The translations under genes and the position numbers were made by a program. Shown here piece after piece: positions 1 to 7,901 of a stretch of DNA of 64,000 bases. The notes under the pieces are model-generated. The model made no database searches, was not told the DNA's origin, and worked only from the letters and a program-made list of their open reading frames with translations. The DNA comes from Terriglobia bacterium (GTDB lineage Bacteria; Acidobacteriota; Terriglobia; Terriglobales; Acidobacteriaceae): the NCBI GenBank assembly GCA_020073215.1, contig JAIQFO010000025.1, forward strand, positions 1-64,000. The letters are read 5' to 3'. Each line of letters opens with the position of its first letter. The first letter of the stretch is position 1.

Positions 1-608
1 TGCATCACGTAGTACTCGCGATCAGCAGGCGGAAGTCCACCTTCCGGTTCGACCAGGATTAACCCATACATGCCGTTGGCAATGTGCTCGGAAATCATCG
101 GGGTGCCGCAGTGATATACAAAGAGGCCAGGAGTAGTCGCTTGGAACGTGAATGTCTTGAACTGCCCAGGCACGGCCTGAGTGAAAGCCGCGCCCCCACC
201 CGGACCGAGCGCAGCATGAAAATCAACCGAGTGGGCCATGTGGCTCGTGGCAGCGTTTTGCAGGGTGACCTCCACTGTGTCTCCCTGCCGAACTCGAATC
301 ATCGGACCTGGAACCTTTCCACTGAATGTCCAGTAGCGGTAGGTCGTATTGGCGGAAGGATCAAGCATTCCGACAACCTCCTGGGCCGCGAGCGTTACCT
401 GGACTATGGTTGGTTTACGGTCTCCAACAGCGGATGGAACATCAGTCGGATCGCGTGCTATATCGACGGTCTTGGTCTGAAGCTTTACTTGATGTCCGGT
501 GTGTGTGGTTTCCTGTGCAGTCAGAATGGCAGTCGTCGCAAACAGGAAAGACAGCAAACTGACCATGGTCTTCAGAGATGAAATCCAGTAATGAATGCGT
601 GTGTTCAT
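1..608 (-). CDS. nirK: Copper-containing nitrite reductase, class II (5' part; gene runs off the left edge)
   Basis: Reduces nitrite to nitric oxide in the periplasm, the defining step of denitrification. About 202 residues of the N-terminal side are in the window. They start with a signal peptide (hydrophobic run at about residues 14-30). The first cupredoxin domain carries all visible copper ligands of the family: H126 and H131 in HSVDFHAALG, H166-C167 in FVYHCGTP, then H175 and M180 in EHIANGM. The one-residue-shorter C-to-H spacing and the YHC-TP-HIANGM pattern fit class II NirK. The remaining type 2 copper ligand from the second domain lies outside the window. The ATG at 608 opens a reading frame unbroken to the window edge. 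It is divergent from a PAS-LuxR regulator, which is a natural candidate controller. Family call is firm; the C-terminal half cannot be judged. Confidence 0.93.
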   Translation of the reverse strand, partial: MNTRIHYWISSLKTMVSLLSFLFATTAILTAQETTHTGHQVKLQTKTVDIARDPTDVPSAVGDRKPTIVQVTLAAQEVVGMLDPSANTTYRYWTFSGKVPGPMIRVRQGDTVEVTLQNAATSHMAHSVDFHAALGPGGGAAFTQAVPGQFKTFTFQATTPGLFVYHCGTPMISEHIANGMYGLILVEPEGGLPPADREYYVM

Positions 609-746
609 AAATTGTCTCTTCCAGCCGGCCTATCGTTTTTGACTCGGTATCCGGTTGCCGGCTGACCTATACTTGTATCGGGAGGCGATAGATCTCAATG
701 GAGCATCTGTACTATCGGCATAGTCAGTTGTCACAGGAGCAGGTAA
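609..746. promoter_or_regulatory. Divergent nirK / PAS-LuxR control region
   Basis: This 138-bp gap must hold both promoters. No convincing FNR/NNR box (TTGAT-N4-ATCAA) or sigma54 site was found. The clearest symmetry is TATCG-N5-CGATA at 676-690, a five-base inverted repeat that could be half of an operator but is short enough to be chance. A TATACT at 668-673 resembles a -10 element without a well-spaced -35. Confidence 0.35.
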
Positions 747-1400
747 ATGCTGGAGAGTGAGCTGTTTGCACTGCTCCAGGGAACCACCGACGCGGCATTT
801 GCGGTGACCGAAGAAGGCGAGATCTTGTCCTGGAACAAGGCTGCGGCGAAACTGTTGGGCTACTCCGCTACAGAAGCGGTCCACAAAACTTGCTATGACA
901 TCCTGGAAGGTATGGGGGCATTGGGTACCCGGGTATGCCATCAGCACTGCAGCGTGGCTGAGTGCACCGGGGGCAATACGGAAATTCCCAATTTCGACAT
1001 GAGTGTCAAGACGCGCTCAGGGGAGCGGTTATGGGTCAATATGTCTACCATCGTGTTCGATAATCAGCGCACCGGACGCCGCCTGATGGTGCATATGGCG
1101 CACGACATCACCGAGCAGAAGAAGAACGAGGAGTTGATGCAGAAGATGCTGGAATTGTCGAAGCAAGTCAGTTCGCTCGCCGAGGCTTCTGTGCGCGCGG
1201 AACCGGCTGCTACCCTGTCCGAGCAAGAGAAGCATGTGTTGCGCCTGTTCGCCGAAGGCAAGGATAGCGATGAGGTCGCCAGCACTCTGGGTATCAGCCC
1301 GCAGACCCTCCGCAATCACCTTCACCACATCAACCAGAAACTCCGCACCCACAACCGCCTGGAAGCAGTAATGAATGCCATCCAGCGGAAGCTCATCTGA
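747..1400 (+). CDS. PAS domain / LuxR-type DNA-binding regulator
   Basis: A 217-residue cytoplasmic regulator. Residues 5-125 form a PAS domain (WNKAAAKLLGYS, ending in HDITEQKK), followed by a short coiled linker and a C-terminal LuxR/FixJ helix-turn-helix at about 150-212 (LSEQEKHVLRLFAEGK, GISPQTLRNHLHHINQKL). There is no receiver domain, so it is not a classic response regulator. The PAS core holds four cysteines in a row of motifs (CYDIL, then CHQHCSVAEC), a pattern that could bind a metal, an Fe-S cluster or form redox disulfides; the same kind of PAS occurs in the haem kinase at 5454-7331. Its position back to back with nirK suggests it controls nitrite reduction in response to redox state or NO (inference). 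A GGAGCAGGTAA ribosome site precedes the ATG. Confidence 0.85.
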   Translation: MLESELFALLQGTTDAAFAVTEEGEILSWNKAAAKLLGYSATEAVHKTCYDILEGMGALGTRVCHQHCSVAECTGGNTEIPNFDMSVKTRSGERLWVNMSTIVFDNQRTGRRLMVHMAHDITEQKKNEELMQKMLELSKQVSSLAEASVRAEPAATLSEQEKHVLRLFAEGKDSDEVASTLGISPQTLRNHLHHINQKLRTHNRLEAVMNAIQRKLI

Positions 1401-1505
1401 CCGCCCCCGTACAACTGTCCCAGATTTCGGTACGAACGCTTCATTGTGCGTTTTCCTCACATCCGGCACATTGGTTTCACCGGTCGTAAACGGCGGGAGT
1501 TGCCA

Positions 1506-1796
1506 ATGATTTCCCAATGCTCGAACCCACAGTGCGGAAAACCCTTTCATTACCTCCGCGGAGGAAGGCTGCACCGTTTCGATGTACGGCGGCCCGTGGA
1601 GCCGTGCAGGGATATTCCGAACGCAATCTGTGCGAGCAAACCCTCGCAAGCCAGCGTGTTCTTCTGGCTTTGTGGTGATTGCGCGCGCCGATACTCGCTC
1701 CGATTCTCCTTACGGGATGGTGTTTCTATTGTTCCCCCGGGGCAGTTTCCCGAGGGCAGCAATCCTGTTGTAACCCGCGCCGTAGCGGCCGAGTGA
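1506..1796 (+). CDS. Small zinc-ribbon-like protein
   Basis: A 96-residue soluble protein with two paired-cysteine knuckles, CSNPQC near residue 5 and CGDC near residue 60, the spacing expected for one zinc ribbon. The start at 1506 is preferred to the in-frame ATG 60 bases upstream because GGGAG sits six bases before it and the family-like sequence (MISQCSNPQC) begins there. No catalytic motif is visible. It stands downstream of the PAS-LuxR gene on the same strand and could be co-transcribed. Function unknown; it may bind nucleic acid or a protein partner. Confidence 0.6.
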   Translation: MISQCSNPQCGKPFHYLRGGRLHRFDVRRPVEPCRDIPNAICASKPSQASVFFWLCGDCARRYSLRFSLRDGVSIVPPGQFPEGSNPVVTRAVAAE

Positions 1797-1861
1797 CTTT
1801 GCCACAAGGAGTAAGGAGACGGCTGCACAATGCGTCTCGGCGCAATTTGAGGAGAAATGCC

Positions 1862-1996
1862 ATGTGTGACTTCATCCAAGAATTGAAAAATGATCACCTC
1901 GTAATTCAGCAAGTCGTGGCCGGCATGAGTGTGGTCGCGGACCCGCGTGCGAAAACCACAAATGTCGCTCCCACCGCAGGTATCCTCCACACCTAG
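1862..1996 (+). CDS. 44-residue ORF resembling the N terminus of a hemerythrin-like protein, possibly a remnant
   Basis: The ORF starts at an ATG preceded by GAGGAGAAATGCC, a very good ribosome site. It reads MCDFIQELKNDHLVIQQVV, which resembles the first helix of hemerythrin HHE domains (LK-DH--I). The frame closes after 44 codons, far short of the roughly 130-180 residues needed for the four-helix iron-binding bundle, and no clear continuation was found in other frames downstream. Either a decayed gene or a genuine small protein. Hemerythrins often accompany NO and oxygen chemistry, so its position near nirK is suggestive only. Confidence 0.4.
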   Translation: MCDFIQELKNDHLVIQQVVAGMSVVADPRAKTTNVAPTAGILHT

Positions 1997-2137
1997 CAGG
2001 ACGAACTTTTCAACGAAAAGGATACAAGCCACTTCCGATTCGCACATTCTGCAAGATCACTTGCCTGCACGGATCATCGCCTCCTGCAAGTCGCAATTGT
2101 CAATGACAGCCGAGAGCCGCAGATATAATCCGATGCC

Positions 2138-3291
2138 ATGACCAAGAGGATTCTAGCTATGGTGGTCTTGCTGGTGACCGTCGTCGCGCAAAACACCACG
2201 CCCACGACGCGACCTCGTTGTTCTGACTTGGGGCTAAAGGTCGGCATCCTGCCGACTGGGCCGCTCGATGCGATCACCGATGTCGGTGGCGTTGAGGTCG
2301 GGCACACAACCATCATCCGTGGGACCGATGTACGCACGGGCGTGACCGCCATCCTGCCACATCCCGGCAATCTCTTCCGCGAGAAGGTACCGGGCGCGGT
2401 TTTCGTGGGCAACGCCTTCGGCAAGCTGGCCGGATCGACACAAGTGAACGAACTTGGCGAGATCGAAACCCCTATCCTTCTCACATCCACGTTGAGCGTG
2501 CCGCGTGTCGCCGACGCGATCATCGACTACATGTTGGCTCTGCCGGGAAACGAGGATGTCGAGTCCATCAACCCGCTGGTCGGCGAAACGAACGACGGAT
2601 ACCTCAACGACATCCGGGGGCGGCGCATCACGCGGGAGGACGTGTTCGCCGCCATCAAGAACGCCAAGGGCGGGACGGTCGAAGAGGGCTCTGTCGGTGC
2701 GGGTACTGGGACAAGGGCTTTTGGCTTCAAAGGCGGCATCGGAACCTCCTCCCGCCGCCTGCCTCCCAAGCTGGGCGGATACACAGTCGGCGTTCTCGTC
2801 CAAACCAACTACGGTGGCGTGCTCACCATCGCAGGCGTTCCCGTCGGCCGGGAACTGGGCCGCTACGACTTTCGCAACGAGCTTGAGGGAGGCAGTTCCC
2901 CAGATCAGGGGAAAGGGTCGGTGATCGTCGTCGTCGCGACCGATGCGCCTGTGGACGCACGGAACCTGAAACGGATGGCGGCGGGGCCGTGCTGGGGTTG
3001 GGACGCACGGGCGCTTCGGGCTCAAACGGCAGCGGCGACTACGTGATCTCGTTCTCGGCCGCTTCGCAGATGCGGATAAGGGCCGAAGACAAAAGCTCGC
3101 CCCGACACATCGAAGTGCTGGGGAACGAAGCGATGTCGCCGCTGTTTCTTGCCGTGATCGAAGCCACCGAAGAGGCGGTGTACAACTCCCTGCTTCGAGC
3201 AACGACAATAACCGGACGGGGACATACCGTCGAGGCACTGCCACTTGAGAGAACCAGAGAGATACTGAAGAAATACGGAGCCATCAAGTGA
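2138..3291 (+). pseudogene. P1-family (DmpA-like) aminopeptidase, split by a one-base frameshift
   Basis: Members of peptidase family P1 (L-aminopeptidase/DmpA) are N-terminal nucleophile enzymes that cleave themselves before a serine. Residues 1-18 form a signal peptide, so this copy would be exported. The sequence runs through GVEVGHTTI, VGAGTGTRAFGFKGG and the G|S processing site in GKGSVIVVVATDAP. After RMAA the family sequence continues in another frame (VLGLGRTGASGSNGSGDYV, to the stop at 3291). The break falls in a GGGG run at 2983-2986; one extra G would restore the whole protein of about 384 residues. The catalytic serine lies before the break, but the C-terminal strand holding the SGDY segment is lost from the first frame. 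A sequencing or assembly error is as likely as a true mutation. The stop overlaps a possible GTG start of the next gene. Confidence 0.8.
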
Positions 3292-3413
3292 AGGAAAGCG
3301 AACTCGCGGTCCCCTTCGCCCGCCGTCTGTACGATTGGAGCACCTCCTGTGTCAGGCCCAAGCTGGCCTGCCGCTCTACTAGGGGTGCCGAGGCATCGCT
3401 CAAGGGAGAAGGC

Positions 3414-4004
3414 ATGTCGAGTCTGAAGGAATTCCGATGCGAGATTTGCGGTACAGTCAGTGAGAATCCAATCCATTGGTTTGTGATCGAATGCACAGAT
3501 CAGAAGCTCGCGGTCATCAAGTCGGATTTGAGCGCCGCCACCAGTCCAACGGCCCGGCATTTCTGTGGCGAAGCCCACGCCCAGACATATATCAGTCGCT
3601 GGTTTGAATCGGTGTGCGTGCCTCCCAAACACGTTTTTGAAGGCTATTTAGGCCGTTTCGACCGTGCTTCCTACTCCATCACCCATTCGGCGGATCTTGA
3701 AAGCCGGAGGACTGATATGAAAAGCGAAAGGCCCATTCTATTCACCGTGTTGATAATCGTCGTCTGCTGCGGGATCGGCACAGCACAGGAGTGCCAGATT
3801 GGATGTCAGAGCAAGATCGACGCCTTGAAAAACGAAGTGGCGGCCCTCGATAAGGCGCTCGCCCAGCAGGAACCTTACCTAGAGAAATTCAATCTGACCC
3901 CTACACAACAAGACCCTTCGCACGGTCCGTCCGTGGAGCAAGTGCTTCCCAATTACCTGAATGTTCTTCTGGTGCCGATCCGCGGTGTAGAATGCGTTCT
4001 GTAA
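3414..4004 (+). CDS. Uncharacterised protein: cysteine-knuckle N part joined to a signal-peptide-like C part
   Basis: A 196-residue product beginning at an ATG with AAGGGAGAAGG just upstream; a GTG at 3288 would add 42 residues of low-quality sequence. Residues 1-70 contain CEIC and later C residues (RHFCGEA, ESVC), suggesting a zinc-binding fold. At residue 102 a second possible start (ATG 3717) is preceded by GGAGG and opens a perfect signal-peptide-like stretch (RPILFTVLIIVVCCGIGTAQ) followed by a coiled segment. The two halves look like two genes whose intervening stop codon has been lost, or a cytoplasmic protein with an alternative internal start. Convergent with the ntrC-type regulator; the hairpin at 4016-4061 lies between. 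Function unknown. Confidence 0.5.
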   Translation: MSSLKEFRCEICGTVSENPIHWFVIECTDQKLAVIKSDLSAATSPTARHFCGEAHAQTYISRWFESVCVPPKHVFEGYLGRFDRASYSITHSADLESRRTDMKSERPILFTVLIIVVCCGIGTAQECQIGCQSKIDALKNEVAALDKALAQQEPYLEKFNLTPTQQDPSHGPSVEQVLPNYLNVLLVPIRGVECVL

Positions 4005-4015
4005 ACTCCCGGTTG

Positions 4016-4061
4016 GGTCGGCAAACCTTACCTTACCGGATTAGGAAGGGTTGCCCGTCAC
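4016..4061. terminator. Hairpin between convergent genes, first copy of a repeated hairpin
   Basis: GGCAAACCTT pairs with AAGGGTTGCC (one mismatch) around a short loop. It sits between the stop codons of the 3414-4004 gene and the activator gene, the position of a bidirectional terminator, though no long U-run follows. Its outer arms recur almost unchanged at 11336-11382, at the other end of the kinase/bc-complex module. Confidence 0.55.
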
Positions 4062-4095
4062 TCGGGACATTCGCCGGGCTGAGCCCGCTAGCGGA

Positions 4096-5457
4096 TCACG
4101 ACAGCAGGCCGTGCTCGCGCAGTTTCCGGTACAAATTCCGCTCGCTGATTCCGAGAATTCTAGCCGCGTTTCCGCGGTGACCCTTGCTGGCTTCGATCGC
4201 CAATCGGATATGCGTGAGCTCCGCTTCTTCGAGCGTCGGCAGCGGAGTGTCCGGCGCCAAGGGACCGGCCGGCGGAGCAGGCTTTGAATTCCGCAAGGCG
4301 GCGGGGAGGTGCTCCGGCAGAACAATAGATCCCTCACAGAGCACCAGGGCCGCTTCCACTACGTGCAGGAGTTCGCGCACGTTCCCAGGCCAGTTGTGCC
4401 GTCGCAGGAGTTGCAGGGCCGCTTCGCCGATCTGTTTGCTCGAGCCGAAGCGCTCGTTGAGGACGGTTACGAAGTGTTGTGCCAGCAGATCCACGTCCGC
4501 CCCTCGGGCGCGCAGAGGCGGCACCTCCACCGTGATCGTGCTCAGGCGGTAAAACAAGTCCTCGCGGAAAAGGCCCTGCCGCACCATAGAGGGCACATCG
4601 CGGTTGGTGGCGGTCAGAATCCGGACATCCACTTGAATTTCCCGGGTGCTGCCGACATGGCGGAACGTGGAGGTATCGAGCACGCGCAGCAGCTTGGTTT
4701 GGGTCGCTGGGCTCACTTCTCCGATCTCGTCGAGGAAGATGGTTCCGCCGTTGGCGACTTCGAACAATCCGGGTTTGGCGCGGTCTGCTCCGGTGAATGC
4801 GCCACGCTCGTGGCCGAACAGTTCGCTCTGCAGCAGGCTCTCCTGCAGCGCGGCACACTCGACTACCACGAACGGTCGCGACCGGCGGGAACTACGCGCG
4901 TGAATCAGCTTGGCCACCCATTCCTTTCCCGCGCCCGTCTCGCCCGTGATGAGCACGGTCGAATCGCTGGGAGCCACCCGATCGATCAGATTCAGCAGGC
5001 GGCGGAATTCCGGGCTCTCGCCGATGAAGGAATTGCCGAGATGCGGGGGAGTCAGAACCCGCTCGAGAAGGTTCGCTCGCTGGCGGAGAGATCGCCGTTC
5101 CATCGCCCTTTGAATGCGAATTTGGAGTTCATCCAGCGGGCAAGGCTTCACCACGTAATCGAAGGCGCCGATACGGATCGATTCGATTGCGGTATCGATG
5201 GAACCGTGTCCGGTCAACATGATCACCTCGGTTGCGGGCGTAGCGGCCTGGATGGCCTTCAGCGTCTCGAGTCCGCCCATCCCGGGCAAGCGCAGGTCGA
5301 GTAAGACAACTTCGGGTTCCGCCTCCGCGACGCGCCGGATTGCCTCTTCACCCGTACCCACGGCGTCAACTTCGTAGCCAAGACGACTCAGTTCGCCCGC
5401 CATCACCTGCCGGAATGCGGTATCGTCATCCACAAGAAGGAGCGACGGGGGCTTCAT
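4096..5457 (-). CDS. Sigma54-dependent response regulator (NtrC family)
   Basis: A 453-residue activator with all three NtrC-family parts. The receiver domain is at 1-120 (phospho-acceptor Asp in VVLLDLRLPGMGG, Lys in YVVKPCP). The AAA+ domain spans about 145-385 with Walker A GETGAGKE, the sigma54-contacting GAFTGA loop, and Walker B GGTIFLDEIGE. A Fis-type helix-turn-helix is at the C terminus (GNAARILGISERNLYRKLR). The start at 5457 is set by the receiver-domain alignment and by the ATGA overlap with the kinase stop, which implies translational coupling. The partner kinase is the gene directly upstream. The most likely target is the divergent bc-complex operon, which has a matching sigma54 site (inference). 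Confidence 0.94.
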   Translation of the reverse strand: MKPPSLLLVDDDTAFRQVMAGELSRLGYEVDAVGTGEEAIRRVAEAEPEVVLLDLRLPGMGGLETLKAIQAATPATEVIMLTGHGSIDTAIESIRIGAFDYVVKPCPLDELQIRIQRAMERRSLRQRANLLERVLTPPHLGNSFIGESPEFRRLLNLIDRVAPSDSTVLITGETGAGKEWVAKLIHARSSRRSRPFVVVECAALQESLLQSELFGHERGAFTGADRAKPGLFEVANGGTIFLDEIGEVSPATQTKLLRVLDTSTFRHVGSTREIQVDVRILTATNRDVPSMVRQGLFREDLFYRLSTITVEVPPLRARGADVDLLAQHFVTVLNERFGSSKQIGEAALQLLRRHNWPGNVRELLHVVEAALVLCEGSIVLPEHLPAALRNSKPAPPAGPLAPDTPLPTLEEAELTHIRLAIEASKGHRGNAARILGISERNLYRKLREHGLLS

Positions 5458-7331
5458 AGTCCGTCCTTCTTCATCGGTTGGGGACCAAGATCGATTGCAG
5501 GGATCACGACTTCGAATATAGACCCCTTCCCAGGAGTACTCTCGACCACGATGTTCCCTCCCCAGCTCCGGACAGCGTTCAGCGACAGAAACAGACCGAG
5601 ACCAGTGCCGCCCTGGCGGAGGCTGAAAAAGGGCTCGAAGATCTTTTGACGGTATTCCGGGGCAATCCCGCATCCTTCATCAGTAACGCGAATGTGCACA
5701 GCATCACCGCCTTCGGTGGCAACGACGACCTTGCTGCCCGGCTTCGATGCCTGAATCGCGTTGAGCAGAAGATTGACCAACAGGTTCTGGAGCTCGGCCT
5801 CGTCGGCCCGGACGTGCAGGGTCGCGGACGGTTGCACCGCGACGTCCACGGAGTTGGCGCGGGCCGTCGGATCGACGAGCCTCTGAGCGCCAGCGATGGC
5901 CGCACCGAGGTCCACGATATCTCCGGCATGCGGCTGTCCGCGCGACAGGCGCAGAAAGTGCTGGGTGATGCCGCGGCACCGCAGGATCTGTTCGCGCGCG
6001 ATCGTCGCATTTTCACGGATTCTGGCCTGATCCATTTGCCCGCTCTGCCCGAGAGGACTCTCGCGGAGGATTCCCTCCACGCACATCAGGGTCGTTGCCA
6101 GCGGAGTGTTCATCTCGTGCGAGAACCCGGAGGCCAGGACTCCGACCGATGCCAGCCGGTGAGACTCGGCCAGCTTCGCCTCGGCGGCTCGCCGCTCGGA
6201 AATGTCGCGCCAGACCTCTACGACTTGAACCAGCCGCCCCGAGGCATCCAGAATCGGTGAAGCGTGGATTTCTTCCCAGGCCACTGTGTCGTTGCCTGTT
6301 TTGCGTTCGCAGATCCGGACCTGGCGCGCACCCGACCGCAGGCAGGCAAGGGTGGGGCAGTCGGACAGGTCGCACGGCCTCGGTCCGAGTTCGTAGCAGC
6401 AGCAGCCGAGAACCTGCTCGCGCGAGTTGGCGGCGCGCTGCAGAAAGGCGTCGTTGGCCGCCATAATCTTTCGTTCCGGGTCGAGCACTACGATCCCGTC
6501 ATCAATACTGTTGATCACCGTCTCCAACCGCTCCCGCTGGGTACGCACTTCCCCGACCAGGCCTGACACTGAGTCGGCCATGGCATTGAACTCCGTTGCC
6601 AGCCACGCCAGCGTGTCCGAGCCTTCCGCAGGCACGCGCCGCTCGAGGTCGCCCTTGGAAATCAGGCGCGCCGTGGTTTCAAAACGCTGCAAGCGGCGCA
6701 AGACCGACACTCGGATCACCAGCGCGATGGCCCCCACGATGACGAAGGTCAAGGCGCCAGTGCCGGCGACCATCCAGCGCAGGTCCTGCGTCATCGCGGC
6801 GCGGACCTCTCCGGCGTTGTAGTCCAGAATCAGGACGCCATTGATCTTCTGGTTGGGATCGTGGCACCGGTGGCACTCGTCGCGGTTACGAATCGGCACC
6901 ACAGTTCTCAGAATTGTTCCACCCCGGGTCTCGATCACGCGGCTGGATCCGCGGCGTTCCGGCGGGTCGCGATGGCAGGCCTGGCAGGTGGGAGAGTCGA
7001 GCCGGAAAACCTCACCCACCGTCCCCGGCTTACTCGAGTAGCGTTCGACGCCACTGCGGTCCAGCACTACCAGTTGTTCGACGCGCGACTGTTTGCCGAA
7101 GCTCTCGACCATTTGCGCGATCAGGGTGCGGTCATTCCCCACCATCTGGTGCTCGAGCGCGGTGCGGATCAATTCCCCTTCGGCAAGCGCACTGCTGTGT
7201 GCGGTCTCGAGAAGGCTTTGAAAATGATGGACCGAAAAGATGTAGGCGGCGACCGTGCAGGCCACAACCACTGCCGCGGTGACCCCGAGTGCGAGGCCAA
7301 CCGTCATGCTGGCAAAACGCAGCTTCATCAT
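5454..7331 (-). CDS. Membrane sensor histidine kinase with two c-type haem sites
   Basis: A 625-residue kinase. A first membrane helix lies at about 8-32. A periplasmic domain of about 150 residues follows with two covalent haem motifs, CQACH (116-120) and CHRCH (153-157). A second helix lies at about 187-209, then HAMP and a PAS domain rich in cysteine (CCCYELGPRPC, then LSDCPTLAC). The transmitter has its phospho-acceptor His in GFSHEMNTPL, followed by N and G boxes (NLLLNAIQA, GGTGLGLFLS). Attached haems on the outer face suggest it senses redox potential, oxygen, NO or a haem ligand; cysteines inside could report a second redox signal. It is translated just before its regulator. The exact ligand cannot be read from sequence. 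Confidence 0.93.
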   Translation of the reverse strand: MMKLRFASMTVGLALGVTAAVVVACTVAAYIFSVHHFQSLLETAHSSALAEGELIRTALEHQMVGNDRTLIAQMVESFGKQSRVEQLVVLDRSGVERYSSKPGTVGEVFRLDSPTCQACHRDPPERRGSSRVIETRGGTILRTVVPIRNRDECHRCHDPNQKINGVLILDYNAGEVRAAMTQDLRWMVAGTGALTFVIVGAIALVIRVSVLRRLQRFETTARLISKGDLERRVPAEGSDTLAWLATEFNAMADSVSGLVGEVRTQRERLETVINSIDDGIVVLDPERKIMAANDAFLQRAANSREQVLGCCCYELGPRPCDLSDCPTLACLRSGARQVRICERKTGNDTVAWEEIHASPILDASGRLVQVVEVWRDISERRAAEAKLAESHRLASVGVLASGFSHEMNTPLATTLMCVEGILRESPLGQSGQMDQARIRENATIAREQILRCRGITQHFLRLSRGQPHAGDIVDLGAAIAGAQRLVDPTARANSVDVAVQPSATLHVRADEAELQNLLVNLLLNAIQASKPGSKVVVATEGGDAVHIRVTDEGCGIAPEYRQKIFEPFFSLRQGGTGLGLFLSLNAVRSWGGNIVVESTPGKGSIFEVVIPAIDLGPQPMKKDGL

Positions 7332-7539
7332 GATGGCACGGAGATGGCGGGATCATGGCATACATGCTGACAGCCGTCAACGACTGACAAGTACGACTGA
7401 CAAATAGGCAGACTCGACCTGACAGAGTGGCAGTCCGAGGTTTGGCACATTCCCACTTCCTCTGAAGGAAAAGGAGTTAGGCCTCGGCCAACGCTGGCAT
7501 AGCACGTGCCATAAGAAATGTTGAGGGAGGGTTTCTGCC
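7332..7539. promoter_or_regulatory. Divergent control region: sigma54 promoter and four CTGACA repeats
   Basis: TGGCATAGCACGTGCC at 7495-7510 keeps the invariant GG-N10-GC spacing of sigma54 promoters and 5 of 7 bases of the -24 block. Transcription would start near 7520, leaving a leader with GAGGGAGG just before the ATG at 7540. Four direct CTGACA copies at 7367, 7384, 7397 and 7419 lie about 75-130 bases upstream, where enhancer sites of NtrC-type activators normally sit. They are also only 36-93 bases from the kinase start codon, so autoregulation is possible. TTGGCAC at 7442 resembles another -24 block but has no -12 partner. Confidence 0.6.
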
Positions 7540-7890
7540 ATGGAAATGCTCTTGATGGGATTATGCATGGCCGTATTTGGGCTGGGCATCGCCGCCGTTG
7601 CGTTTGGAGCGGCCACGCGTTCAGAGTCGTCCGATTCCCCTGCGCAGCCGCAGCCTTCGTTGGTCAAGCCGGTTGTTCCGGCCCGCTTCTTCTCAGACCG
7701 TGCGGCTGCCACGCCAACCATGTCGCCGGTCATCTCGCCGGTTATCCCGCCCCAGCAGGTGCCCATCGAGGTCCTGCTACTTCAGATTGAAAACCACGTC
7801 CGGATGGAGCAGGCGGCCGCGGAAATATTCCTGGCGTTCCCCTCGCAGGCCCGGTTGCACAGCAAGACCACTTCGCCGTTTGTGAACTGA
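7540..7890 (+). CDS. Small membrane-anchored protein of the bc-complex operon
   Basis: A 116-residue protein with an N-terminal membrane helix (about residues 4-26), a Pro/Ser/Ala-rich tether to about residue 70, and a short C-terminal helical segment (VPIEVLLLQIENHVRMEQAAAE). It is the first gene behind the sigma54 promoter and ends 11 bases before the cyclic-nucleotide-type domain gene. The layout is that of an assembly or docking subunit, but no family was recognised. Confidence 0.7.
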   Translation: MEMLLMGLCMAVFGLGIAAVAFGAATRSESSDSPAQPQPSLVKPVVPARFFSDRAAATPTMSPVISPVIPPQQVPIEVLLLQIENHVRMEQAAAEIFLAFPSQARLHSKTTSPFVN

Positions 7891-7901
7891 GAGAGTAGCT
7901 C

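Noticed and set aside
609..746. FNR/NNR box for nirK
   Set aside because: No TTGAT-N4-ATCAA-like site could be found on either strand.
2234..3244. 336-residue antisense frame over the P1 peptidase
   Set aside because: Codon-bias shadow; the plus strand matches family motifs in both halves of the broken gene.
4016..4061. Integron attC site or known riboswitch
   Set aside because: Arms do not fit the RYYYAAC/GTTRRRY rule, and no riboswitch core was recognised; a terminator-like hairpin explains it better.
7442..7460. Second sigma54 promoter starting at TTGGCAC
   Set aside because: The -12 GC is missing at the required 10-base distance; the site at 7495-7510 keeps it.
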